Of a DNA stretch of 8,631 nt, positions 1-6,672 are shown one piece after another. The stretch spans positions 1 to 8,631 of the forward strand of contig WTCK01000262.1 in the NCBI GenBank assembly GCA_013138615.1. Reading direction: 5' to 3'. Made by a program: the position numbers and the translations under genes. The stretch's first letter is position 1; every line of letters begins with the position of its first letter. Source of the stretch: Candidatus Thorarchaeota archaeon. GTDB taxonomy: Archaea; Asgardarchaeota; Thorarchaeia; Thorarchaeales; Thorarchaeaceae. The notes beneath the pieces were generated by a model. It saw only the letters and a list, made by a program, of their open reading frames with translations. It had not been told where the DNA came from and did no database searches.

Positions 1-1
1 G

Positions 2-1225
2 GACGTTGCAGGATACGTAGAAGGAGAAGCGTTGTACTTTGAATTGAGAGAAACCTCACTTGGCAGCAAGCCATTCCATCTTAGAGGATACCAGAAAGAC
101 GCGGTTGCCATCTTCCATGCTGGTGGAGGAGTGAGAGGTGGTTCTGGTGTCGTTGTGCTCCCTTGTGGAGCTGGAAAAACGATGGTTGGCATGGGAGCTA
201 TGGAGATTCTTCAGACATCCACTCTGATTCTTTGTCCCAATGTCGTGGCCGTTCGTCAGTGGATAACAGAGCTCCTTGATAAGACGACTCTAACACCAGA
301 ACAGGTTGGGGAATACACTGGAGATGAAAAACTGATTCGTCCAGTCACTGTTGCCACTTATCAGATTCTGACTTGGCGCAGGTCAAGAGATGACAAGTTC
401 AAGCATTTCAAGATATTCGAAGCAAGAAACTGGGGATTGATAATCTACGACGAAGTGCATCTTCTCCCGGCTCCTGTGTTTAGAGCGACAGCAACCATCC
501 AAGCCACTAGGAGACTGGGTCTTACGGCTACCCTCGTAAGAGAGGATGGACGGGAAGAAGACGTTTTCAGTTTGATAGGGCCTAAAAGATTCGACATGCC
601 TTGGAAACAGCTGGAAGACCAAGGATGGATTGCAACAGCAATCTGCTATGAAATCAGGCTTGAGCTTCCAGACGATATGAGAAGGAAGTACGCTCTGGCT
701 GAAGATAGAAAGAAATACAGGATAGCAGCGGAAAATCCAAGGAAGCTCGAGCTCATCAAGAAGCTAGTGAAATATCATAAGAATGACAATGTCTTGGTCA
801 TCGGGATGTATCTTGATCAGCTCCATATTATCGCAGAAGAGATAGACGCACCGCTAATAACCGGCAAGACACCCAATGCTGAACGGCAAAGGTTGTACGA
901 CCTATTTCGTACCGGCGAGCAGAAGATTCTCGTGGTTTCCAAAGTTGCTAACTTCGCCCTTGACCTTCCTGACGCCAACGTGGCAATTCAGGTATCAGGA
1001 ACCTTCGGTTCGCGTCAAGAAGAGGCTCAGCGGCTAGGACGAATACTTAGACCGAAGACTGATGGTAGCTTCGCGCGATTCTACTCCGTGGTGACAAGAG
1101 ATACTCGGGATATGGAGTTTGCCGCAAAACGTCAGTTGTTCCTAACTGAACAGGGCTACCAATATGTTATTGCAGCGGTCGAAGAGAACGTTTGGGAGGA
1201 ACGGCCCGAGACATTCTTCAACTAA
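2..1225 (+). CDS. XPB-family DNA helicase (bacterial-type), 5'-truncated by window edge
   Basis: This is a superfamily 2 DNA helicase of the XPB/Ssl2/ERCC3 family, an ATP-driven 3'-5' DNA unwinding or remodelling enzyme used in nucleotide excision repair and, in eukaryotes, TFIIH. The reading frame is open from base 2, so the TTG at 32 is internal and the N-terminal domain lies upstream. In the 407 visible residues I see the Q-motif-like LRGYQ (27-31), Walker A PCGAGKT (54-60), the DEVH box (150-153), TAT motif III (175-177), the XPB-specific RED motif (180-182), and motif VI QRLGR (343-347) after the SKVANFALDLPDANV segment. The C-terminus is intact, ending soon after the family's FLxEQGY block. 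The wording of the motifs (LPCGAGKT, IIYDEVHLLPAPVF, VSGTFGSRQEEAQRLGRILRPK-like) follows the actinobacterial XPB type closely. The usual archaeal nuclease partner Bax1 is not in the window. The 3' end overlaps the stop of the convergent kinase gene. Confidence 0.95.
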   Translation, partial: DVAGYVEGEALYFELRETSLGSKPFHLRGYQKDAVAIFHAGGGVRGGSGVVVLPCGAGKTMVGMGAMEILQTSTLILCPNVVAVRQWITELLDKTTLTPEQVGEYTGDEKLIRPVTVATYQILTWRRSRDDKFKHFKIFEARNWGLIIYDEVHLLPAPVFRATATIQATRRLGLTATLVREDGREEDVFSLIGPKRFDMPWKQLEDQGWIATAICYEIRLELPDDMRRKYALAEDRKKYRIAAENPRKLELIKKLVKYHKNDNVLVIGMYLDQLHIIAEEIDAPLITGKTPNAERQRLYDLFRTGEQKILVVSKVANFALDLPDANVAIQVSGTFGSRQEEAQRLGRILRPKTDGSFARFYSVVTRDTRDMEFAAKRQLFLTEQGYQYVIAAVEENVWEERPETFFN

Positions 1226-2205
1226 GTAAGCAACTTGTGATCAAGAAGCATATGCAACTGCTTTGCCTTAGATTCGAAGTAGCCCCGTAGCGATATTTCA
1301 ACAGCGACTCCCGAGAGGTTTTCCTCAACTGCATTGTTCTCCAGATGAACAAGACGCTCAAGAGTCCATGCAAGTGCAGAGAACAGCGCTAGTGGAATCA
1401 GTTCTGCTATGATATCCGAATCACCAGATTCTGCAAGAAGAGGAAGTGTGCGCTTGAAATCCACCGCATCGAGAGGCTCGGCTGATAAGTAGGCAACATC
1501 GTATAGAGAATCGCCTACACAGCATGCGCCGACATCAAGAAGCAGTGCCCTATCCGACTGAAAGACGAGATTGTCAGGACGAAGGTCTCCGTGCATTGTC
1601 GTGCCATTCCAACTTGATGCATCCTTGAATTGAGTGGCAACCCCCTGTTCGAGTTCTCTAAACGAGGAAACAAGAGAGCCCAATTCGGATGCTTCTGTAT
1701 TCCGACGACCAAGTAGCACATTCATCTTATTGGCGAATCTAGAAGCATAGTGTCCCGCGGATGGATATGAAAGAACATTGGGGATACGAAGTGTTGCCAG
1801 ACGATCGAGACTGGTTTTTGCCAGGTCCAATTCGTGCGGGTTGATATCGCTGAGAGAAGTATGCACAACACCCGGTTCGTAGGCCCGTATCATGAAGGGA
1901 GTGCCTTTCTCATCCTGAAGACGGCCTATGCATAGTGGTGTCGGACCAAGACCATTCTCAGCCAAATGAAGTGCTATGTGGAATTCGCTCTCAAAGGGGT
2001 TGGTTTCAAACACAGTTGTGAGGCCTGGAAGCTTCAGAACGTAGCTCGAGTCAGCACCATGAATCAAGATATTCAGGTTGCTCATTCCGCCTAGTTTGTA
2101 CGAATCTAGATGCAGGTTCTCGACGTCAGCGCGCCAGTCGCTCTTCAACAGTGAGAGCAGATCATCCAAGTTGTGTCCATGTGCAATGTCTAAACGATTC
2201 TTCAT
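1222..2205 (-). CDS. Aminoglycoside phosphotransferase / choline kinase-like small-molecule kinase
   Basis: This is a protein-kinase-fold phosphotransferase of the APH family, which phosphorylates hydroxyl groups of small molecules (aminoglycosides, choline, homoserine, sugars); the substrate cannot be told here. With the ATG at 2205 the protein has 327 residues. A glycine-rich loop GGMSNLN lies at 39-45, the ATP-binding Lys in VLKL at 58, a possible helix-C Glu in ESEF near 72, the catalytic loop HGDLRPDN at 205-212 (Asp207, Asn212), and the metal-binding Asp224 in LLDVG. All catalytic residues are present, so it should be active. The frame is open further upstream, to a start at 2304 and an ATG at 2220. 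The 2304 start would overlap the divergent gene at 2269, and the TATA-like box at 2238-2246 predicts transcription from about 2216, so 2205 is preferred. It is probably transcribed alone, and its stop TAG overlaps the XPB stop. Antibiotic resistance should not be inferred. Confidence 0.85.
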   Translation of the reverse strand: MKNRLDIAHGHNLDDLLSLLKSDWRADVENLHLDSYKLGGMSNLNILIHGADSSYVLKLPGLTTVFETNPFESEFHIALHLAENGLGPTPLCIGRLQDEKGTPFMIRAYEPGVVHTSLSDINPHELDLAKTSLDRLATLRIPNVLSYPSAGHYASRFANKMNVLLGRRNTEASELGSLVSSFRELEQGVATQFKDASSWNGTTMHGDLRPDNLVFQSDRALLLDVGACCVGDSLYDVAYLSAEPLDAVDFKRTLPLLAESGDSDIIAELIPLALFSALAWTLERLVHLENNAVEENLSGVAVEISLRGYFESKAKQLHMLLDHKLLT

Positions 2206-2230
2206 ACTAGCGCCAAGCATCCTGAAATCA

Positions 2231-2248
2231 CTCAAAGTACTTAAAGAG
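2231..2248. promoter_or_regulatory. Shared bidirectional TATA-like promoter element
   Basis: CTCAAAGTACTTAAAGAG lies between the divergent kinase and DUF2240 genes. Its core AAGTACTT (2235-2242) is palindromic, and the overlapping stretch reads ACTTAAAG on the + strand and CTTTAAGT on the - strand, both acceptable archaeal TATA-like boxes. The + strand ATG at 2269 falls about 27 bases from the box centre, suggesting a leaderless mRNA. On the - strand transcription would begin near 2216, about 11 bases before the ATG at 2205. The pairing is inferred from spacing alone. Confidence 0.45.
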
Positions 2249-2268
2249 CACTTGATGGTGCGTCGCTC

Positions 2269-2556
2269 ATGAGTGGAAAGGACATTCTTCTCGTCTTGGC
2301 GCACCTCTTCAGAAGCTGCGGATCCGTAGTTTCCATAGAAACTGCAGTGGAATGTCTTTCATTCAGATGGCGTTATGGTTCACCGAGCAACATTCGGCGA
2401 ATGTTGACGCTTGCGCTCAATAATGAACTCATCTCAAGAGAAGGAGAGAGTATTAAATCGGAATTCTTGTTCGACCAACAAGAGATCTCGCCAAACCTTG
2501 TACACTATCTTGCTGGCAAAGTTCAGGTAGGTAACGAGATAGAGCCAATCCACTAG
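2269..2556 (+). CDS. DUF2240-like small archaeal protein (winged-helix-like, function unknown)
   Basis: This 95-residue soluble protein resembles the archaeal DUF2240 family. It begins with a hydrophobic helix LLVLAHLFRSCG (7-18), then a helix ending in the family-like block CLSFRWRYGSPSNIRRML (29-46), a helix LALNNELISREG (48-59), and a strand-like turn followed by FLFDQQEIS (66-74). The helix-helix-wing order suggests a winged-helix fold, but no DNA-binding role is shown. The family has no established function. The ATG at 2269 follows a TATA-like box by about 27 bases and has no ribosome-binding site, consistent with a leaderless transcript. It converges on the RFC-like gene, and the two stop codons share the palindrome CTAG at 2553-2556. 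The tail after about residue 85 (VQVGNEIEPIH) looks unstructured. Confidence 0.7.
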   Translation: MSGKDILLVLAHLFRSCGSVVSIETAVECLSFRWRYGSPSNIRRMLTLALNNELISREGESIKSEFLFDQQEISPNLVHYLAGKVQVGNEIEPIH

Positions 2557-3668
2557 GTCGCGTCAGATGCTGCGACATGACCTATCGAGGCAAGCAAAGC
2601 TGTAAGCTGAATAAAGGGATTCTTGGCCTGCAACATCCTGTGATTGATTGTGGCAACTCGGTCCAAGATTTGGCTCAAAGTGGCTGGATCAAATGGGCGC
2701 CTAGTGATGTCACGCTCAATCTCCAAGCATATTCCTTCAGGTGTGTGACCCTCTATGGCAATGAGATTCCGCAATATTTTCCGTGCCTTGGTGAATTGGC
2801 CATCACATGCAAGAGTAACCAATCGGCGGACCTCTGTAACAAGCTGGGTTTCAGAGCATTCGTACACTCCATCTTCTGTCACTTTGGCCGAGCCTGTGGC
2901 GGCAACCTGAAGGATGTTGATTGCTCGACGCATATCACCCGAAGATTCTCGAGCGATTGCAGCTATTGCATCTTCATCTATTTTCACACCTTCGGCTTTG
3001 GAAATCCGCGTCACCAGAGATTCAATTACCTCAACGGACGGACTGGGAAATCGCACCACTAGAGAGCGCGATATCAGAGCGGGGCTCCAGCCTGCAATTG
3101 ACGGAGTGATGAAGATGAAGCGACTGGCATCACTATAGATTTCCATTGTTCTGCGTAGCGCTTGCTGCATATTCATATCCATTGCATCGGACTCATCCAG
3201 AACTAGAATCTTGACGAATTCATCGCTTACCGTGATTGTGGAAGCAAAGAGTCTGATGGCTTCTTGTAAGAGTTGACTCTTGTTGGGACCCCGGGTTCGA
3301 CCTTTTGCCTTGAGCCGGGCCTTGGCCGATTTGAAGACGGCCGACATATACTCGTCAAGCTCAGTGCGATCTTGTCGGTCGAGTTTGGCTAATGCCTGAA
3401 GAGAACGTTTAGATTTTGCAACAGAGTAGTACCTAAGGTCCCTCACATTCAGATGCTTGAAGTTTGTAGCGAACGTATCACCAAGAATCTCCCGACCAAA
3501 GACAAAGGCTGCGCTAGTTTTGCCGGTGCCGGATGGACCGAGGAATATCATGTTAGAGTAAGTGCTGGATGTAGCTAAACTTCTGAGGTGAGAGATGGCT
3601 TGCTCCTGACCCACGAACTTCTCCCACGAGTCCGGCCTGTACTTCACACACCAGAGAGGAGAATCCAC
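2553..3668 (-). CDS. Divergent replication factor C small-subunit-like AAA+ ATPase
   Basis: This is a clamp-loader-type AAA+ ATPase, the family that opens and loads the PCNA ring. From the GTG at 3668 it has 371 residues. WCVKYRPDSWEKFVGQEQ (6-23) is the RFC N-terminal box, GPSGTGKT (44-51) is Walker A, LDESDA (157-162) is Walker B (DEAD in typical RFC), SRS (200-202) replaces the SRC box with the arginine kept, and GDMRRAIN (244-251) is sensor 2. The collar domain ends with the typical IQLTALLA block (353-360). Two oddities mark it as a paralogue: about 50 extra Lys/Arg-rich residues (78-130) between the LNVRD strand and the Walker B helix, and Pro where sensor 1 normally has Asn (ITPS). A TTG at 3728 would lengthen it by 20 residues, but that region holds the TATA-like element. 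GTG 3668 has GGTG six bases upstream and puts the RFC box at its usual distance from the start. No PCNA-binding tail is evident. It may be a third RFC-like subunit or a specialised loader. Confidence 0.88.
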   Translation of the reverse strand: MDSPLWCVKYRPDSWEKFVGQEQAISHLRSLATSSTYSNMIFLGPSGTGKTSAAFVFGREILGDTFATNFKHLNVRDLRYYSVAKSKRSLQALAKLDRQDRTELDEYMSAVFKSAKARLKAKGRTRGPNKSQLLQEAIRLFASTITVSDEFVKILVLDESDAMDMNMQQALRRTMEIYSDASRFIFITPSIAGWSPALISRSLVVRFPSPSVEVIESLVTRISKAEGVKIDEDAIAAIARESSGDMRRAINILQVAATGSAKVTEDGVYECSETQLVTEVRRLVTLACDGQFTKARKILRNLIAIEGHTPEGICLEIERDITRRPFDPATLSQILDRVATINHRMLQAKNPFIQLTALLASIGHVAASDAT

Positions 3669-3674
3669 AATAAG

Positions 3675-3678
3675 CACC
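3675..3678 (-). promoter_or_regulatory. Ribosome-binding site deciding the RFC-like start
   Basis: On the - strand GGTG lies six bases before the GTG start at 3668 and pairs with the CACC of the archaeal 16S tail. The upstream TTG at 3728 has no such site, which supports the shorter protein. Confidence 0.45.
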
Positions 3679-3696
3679 GTACCTGAAATCAGGAAA

Positions 3697-3715
3697 GGAC
3701 AAAATAAAGTTGTCC
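3697..3715 (-). promoter_or_regulatory. TATA-like box of the RFC-like gene inside an inverted repeat (candidate operator)
   Basis: A perfect 6-bp inverted repeat, GGACAA (3697-3702) and TTGTCC (3710-3715), encloses a 7-base AT-rich spacer. Read on the - strand, TTTATTTT (3708 to 3701) is a TATA-like box, and a transcript starting about 26 bases downstream (near 3679) would have an 11-base leader before GTG 3668. A dyad centred on the TATA box is the classic position for an archaeal repressor, because binding would block TBP. The repeat is seen directly; the operator role is inferred. Confidence 0.5.
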
Positions 3716-3790
3716 CTATTTGTGGCAATGCCCTATGAAAAACTCAAGGAACGACCAGTTCAGCAAGAATTGACTAGAACCAAAAGCGTC

Positions 3791-3798
3791 ATAAACAA
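3791..3798 (+). promoter_or_regulatory. Possible TATA-like box of the two-gene operon at 3840
   Basis: ATAAACAA lies about 46 bases before the ATG at 3840, which would give a leader of about 20 bases that includes the purine run GGGGG at 3822-3826. The match is weak and other AT-rich stretches nearby could serve. The promoters of the RFC-like gene and this operon diverge from the same 171-base gap. Confidence 0.3.
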
Positions 3799-3839
3799 TT
3801 ACTTTCAAGCTGAATGGTTGCGGGGGTCGAAATTCCAAG

Positions 3840-5552
3840 ATGCGTAAAGAGAGTCTCGAGCATGAAATAGAGCACATGTTTAGAGAAGATCTTGCAAAAG
3901 CATACCAGCATTGGGGAATCGATGTTTCTGGCAGCAGTACCGGGGACTCGCTCACAAAGATGCTTGCTGAGAAGATGAACGATCCTGATTCCAGAAACCG
4001 CGTATTCAAGACATTCACTGATGGTGAAAGAGACCTTCTCGGCACGCTCGTTCTCCATGGTGGAGCCTTGAGCTATGATAGATTGAAACCATACAGGAAG
4101 ATTTACAGCTACGGTCAACTGAACCAGACAGAAAGAGACCTACGAAAGAAGGGAATTATAGTCCGCAAGATGATGGCAAGGCTTACGGATTACGGTAGAG
4201 AAGTTGCAGAGTTCAAGGTTCTTGATTTCTTTCAACTTCATTTGAAAGAGTATTTCTCCAGAAAACCAACATCGCACCCTGAGAAACCAAAAAACATCAG
4301 GTCGCTTGTGGACGAAAGAGATACCCTTCTCATGGATGCACTAGTCCTTGTATCGTACTTGGCAAAGAATGAAGTTAGACTGACTAGCTCTTGGGAGTTT
4401 CCAAAAAGAGAGATTGACCACGTCAAGAAAGCGATGTCCAAATCCACAGAGAACAGGTTCGATCTCGTCCAGAAGATGGCAAGAAAAGCTGGCGCGTACG
4501 CGATTGTAGAAGAAGACAGAGCAGTGCCTGGAAAAGTTGAAGCTCTCTTCTCAGGGAAACAGGATGAGGTTTCACGGAGAGTACTGTTCTCGGCTCTTGG
4601 AAGGAGCAGGGCGATTTGGGCTACTCCTGATCAGCCCACTGAGTATACTCTCAATCTGATTATATGCCGCCTCAGAAACGCCACACAAGAAGAGTGGATT
4701 GGCATCACCGAGATGCGTGAGTGGATACGAAGCGAGCTGTTCATTGAAGGGCAAGCGCTCAAGTGGATACAGGTTGACGATAGTCGCGTGAGGATGGCTC
4801 TTGAAACGCCTGTCCTTCTAGGACTTCTTGAAGCTGCCTACAAGGGGAAGAAGCTAGAAGCTGTACGCCTGACTCAGAATGGAGAAGCTGTCATAACTAG
4901 AAAACGGAAGCCCAAGAGCGAAATTAGCGATACCTTTATCGTTCTGCCAAATTTCGAGATAACTGTCTTCAGTTCAGAAATGGATTACTACAAGCTTTAC
5001 AATTTGATGCTCTTCGCCATGCCTGTGAAAACGGATGTTGTTAGCACATTTCGCATTACAGATAGATCCATCTTTCAAGCCGTTGAGGTGGGATTGCGAG
5101 AACACCAGATACTGGAGTTTCTAGAGAAAGAAAGCAGCAAACGAATACCAAAGAATGTAATTAGGTCCATCAAAGACTGGACATCGCAAACAACCTTCGC
5201 AACTGTGTCTGACGTAATGCTCTTCGAAACTGAGAACGAGCGTGAGCTTGAGAACTTGCTTCTAATCCGCGATTTCGCGAGAAATGTTGTAAGGAGAGTA
5301 GGACCTACTGCAGTCATCATAGCTGGAGATATGGAAAAGTTTGGAGAGAAGCTGCGCAAACACAAGTGTAACGTTAAGATAGCGGGCAAGCAGACTATCG
5401 AGAATGAGGTTTCAAAAGGAACAGCGATCACTGAACAGGTCCTGCTTTATGGAGACCATACGGCAGATAATGTGCCTGAGAACTGCGTCGGGTGTCCTGC
5501 GATAGCGACCTGTAATAGAGTTGCTCGAAGAAAGGCGCGTGCAAGGAGGTAG
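3840..5552 (+). CDS. Helicase-associated protein with XPB/Ssl2 N-domain-like (Helicase_C_3) region and C-terminal Cys cluster
   Basis: This 570-residue soluble protein is related to the helicase-associated proteins found next to XPB in actinobacteria. Residues 15-75 match the family's N-terminal pattern (an LAKAYxHWGI helix, a SLTKMLAEKM helix, then FTDGERDLLGTLVLHGGALS). The middle is helical and rich in Lys and Glu. Residues 362-505 resemble the domain that precedes the helicase core in bacterial XPB: FIVLPNFEITVF, then FRITDRSIFQAVEVG, RIPKNVIRSIKDW and a VIIAGD segment. I see no Walker motifs, so it is not itself a helicase. The C-terminus has Cys549, Cys552 and Cys558 (CVGCPAIATC) with His540 nearby, a possible zinc or metal site, and then a very basic tail (RVARRKARARR). 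The likely role is an XPB partner or DNA-binding accessory factor; this is inferred from family and proximity. An in-frame stop at 3792 and no start codon between it and 3840 fix the ATG. The next gene follows without a gap. Confidence 0.8.
   Translation: MRKESLEHEIEHMFREDLAKAYQHWGIDVSGSSTGDSLTKMLAEKMNDPDSRNRVFKTFTDGERDLLGTLVLHGGALSYDRLKPYRKIYSYGQLNQTERDLRKKGIIVRKMMARLTDYGREVAEFKVLDFFQLHLKEYFSRKPTSHPEKPKNIRSLVDERDTLLMDALVLVSYLAKNEVRLTSSWEFPKREIDHVKKAMSKSTENRFDLVQKMARKAGAYAIVEEDRAVPGKVEALFSGKQDEVSRRVLFSALGRSRAIWATPDQPTEYTLNLIICRLRNATQEEWIGITEMREWIRSELFIEGQALKWIQVDDSRVRMALETPVLLGLLEAAYKGKKLEAVRLTQNGEAVITRKRKPKSEISDTFIVLPNFEITVFSSEMDYYKLYNLMLFAMPVKTDVVSTFRITDRSIFQAVEVGLREHQILEFLEKESSKRIPKNVIRSIKDWTSQTTFATVSDVMLFETENERELENLLLIRDFARNVVRRVGPTAVIIAGDMEKFGEKLRKHKCNVKIAGKQTIENEVSKGTAITEQVLLYGDHTADNVPENCVGCPAIATCNRVARRKARARR
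5545..5550 (+). promoter_or_regulatory. Strong ribosome-binding site (GGAGGT) inside the end of the upstream gene
   Basis: GGAGGT ends at the first base of the upstream gene's TAG stop. It lies only 2 bases from the GTG at 5553 but 8 bases from the in-frame GTG at 5559, so 5559 is the better start. The overlap implies translational coupling of the two genes. Confidence 0.6.
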
Positions 5553-5558
5553 GTGGTT

Positions 5559-6593
5559 GTGGCCAACTCCCTGCTTCCGGAAGCTCTGGTTGGTGAGTTT
5601 TTTGGTGTGGGGAGCGTTGGAGATTCCGACCTCAGAACCCCGGTTGAGTACGTTAAGCGCTTGAAACTGCCCTACGCATTTCAGATGACCGGCCTTCGGG
5701 AGGAGGATATGATACGGCAGTTTGGCGCACTAGTCGACGGTTTTGAGGAGGATGACGACTACATTCTTGATGTGGACTTGTTCGCATTCCGGGAGATGCT
5801 GGAGGATGACAGCTCTCTACTTCCAGATGAAGAGCATGCACATAGTCTGTACGGGATGATGGACGGCAGCCAGTACGAGTTCTTCAAGACCCAGCAAACA
5901 GCTCCGGCCACAATGTGCTTCAGTACGTTGAGTAGCGACGGGAAAAGGCTTGTTTCAAAGAACATGTTCCAGTTCTACACTGCACTGATGAGCAGAATAG
6001 CACGAGGACAGGTTGAACATCTGAGCTTGCATTGCGACAACATAGTCCTTTGCCAGGATGACCCGGCATTGGGATTCGTAATTCAGAAAATCGAGAGTGG
6101 AGAGGTTGGAGACCTCACGGTAGATAGCATCATTCGTGCTACTGATGGAATATATCCAGCGAGTGTAATTCCCAGCTACCACTATTGCGATGACTGGCGG
6201 CTCTTGGAGAAGGATGGAACTCATATCTTGTGGGCCAGCACACCAAAAATCGCTCATCTTGATCTCGTATCGTATCCGCCAGACATTAGCTCAGAACAGG
6301 CTGAAATGCTCAACATCTTCATGGAGAAAGGCGGAGGTCTGGCTCTTGGAGTTCTGCCAAATGTGGATAACGGTTACTCGAAGCCAGTGATCTACACCTT
6401 GAAAGAGAATCTGAAGCAGGCTCTTCAAAAGTTCCAAAACAGCGGGGTGAGCGTTGAATTGTTGAGCACCAACTCAATGCTGTCAACGCAGTGCGGGCTC
6501 TCGAGAGCCACTCCCAAACTGAGCAAAGAGATTCATGAGAGAAGCAAGGAGTATCCCTCGATATTCAGAGAAACCATAGCGCGATTCATGTAG
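5559..6593 (+). CDS. UROD/MetE-superfamily Zn-dependent methyltransferase-like protein
   Basis: This 344-residue TIM-barrel protein belongs to the superfamily of cobalamin-independent methionine synthase (MetE C-domain), methylcobalamin:CoM methyltransferases and uroporphyrinogen decarboxylase. The family landmarks occur in order: an N-terminal GVGSVG turn (17-22), LPYAFQMTG (37-45), the strand end CQDDPALGF (165-173) matching the usual DEP, YHYCDDW (207-213), LDLVSYPP (235-242), and GGGLALGVLPN (258-268). The three zinc ligands expected of the methyltransferase branch are present: His208 and Cys210 in HYC, and Cys312 in STQCGLS. It is therefore probably a metal-dependent thiol methyltransferase or methyl carrier enzyme and not a decarboxylase. 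The substrate is unknown, and MetE proper (methionine synthesis) is not implied because the folate-binding N-domain is missing. It is co-transcribed and coupled with the XPB-like partner, an unusual pairing. A second in-frame GTG at 5553 is possible. Confidence 0.8.
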   Translation: MANSLLPEALVGEFFGVGSVGDSDLRTPVEYVKRLKLPYAFQMTGLREEDMIRQFGALVDGFEEDDDYILDVDLFAFREMLEDDSSLLPDEEHAHSLYGMMDGSQYEFFKTQQTAPATMCFSTLSSDGKRLVSKNMFQFYTALMSRIARGQVEHLSLHCDNIVLCQDDPALGFVIQKIESGEVGDLTVDSIIRATDGIYPASVIPSYHYCDDWRLLEKDGTHILWASTPKIAHLDLVSYPPDISSEQAEMLNIFMEKGGGLALGVLPNVDNGYSKPVIYTLKENLKQALQKFQNSGVSVELLSTNSMLSTQCGLSRATPKLSKEIHERSKEYPSIFRETIARFM

Positions 6594-6620
6594 ATGCACT
6601 AACATGAAGATTTGGGATAA

Positions 6621-6628
6621 TTTTAAGA
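6621..6628 (+). promoter_or_regulatory. TATA-like box of the membrane-protein gene
   Basis: TTTTAAGA, preceded by AA, lies about 49 bases before the ATG at 6673. Transcription would begin near 6650, just after a small 5-bp inverted repeat (GCATC / GATGC, 6636-6650), giving a short leader that contains the AGGTGG ribosome-binding site. This suggests the membrane protein is transcribed separately from the preceding operon. Confidence 0.35.
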
Positions 6629-6661
6629 GAAGGATGCATCGGTTTGATGCTTGTCGTCAGT

Positions 6662-6667
6662 AGGTGG
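6662..6667 (+). promoter_or_regulatory. Ribosome-binding site deciding the 6673 start
   Basis: AGGTGG is followed after 5 bases by ATG 6673. The in-frame GTG at 6664 lies within this site, so the ATG is the better start. Confidence 0.5.
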
Positions 6668-6672
6668 ATTTG

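Noticed and set aside
1222..2304. Antibiotic-resistance gene reading of the APH-like kinase
   Set aside because: The fold is shared by many metabolic kinases and nothing in the sequence or context points to aminoglycosides.
2577..3062. 161-codon open frame on the + strand
   Set aside because: It lies wholly antisense to the RFC-like ATPase, is rich in Cys, Phe and His in a random pattern, and has no family resemblance.
3716..4118. Two 109-codon frames on the - strand across the divergent promoter and the start of the helicase-associated gene
   Set aside because: They overlap a confident gene on the opposite strand and are Ser/Leu/Phe-rich in the manner of antisense frames.
6636..6650. 5-bp inverted repeat GCATC / GATGC before the membrane-protein gene
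   Set aside because: Too short to separate from chance; mentioned only as context of the promoter.
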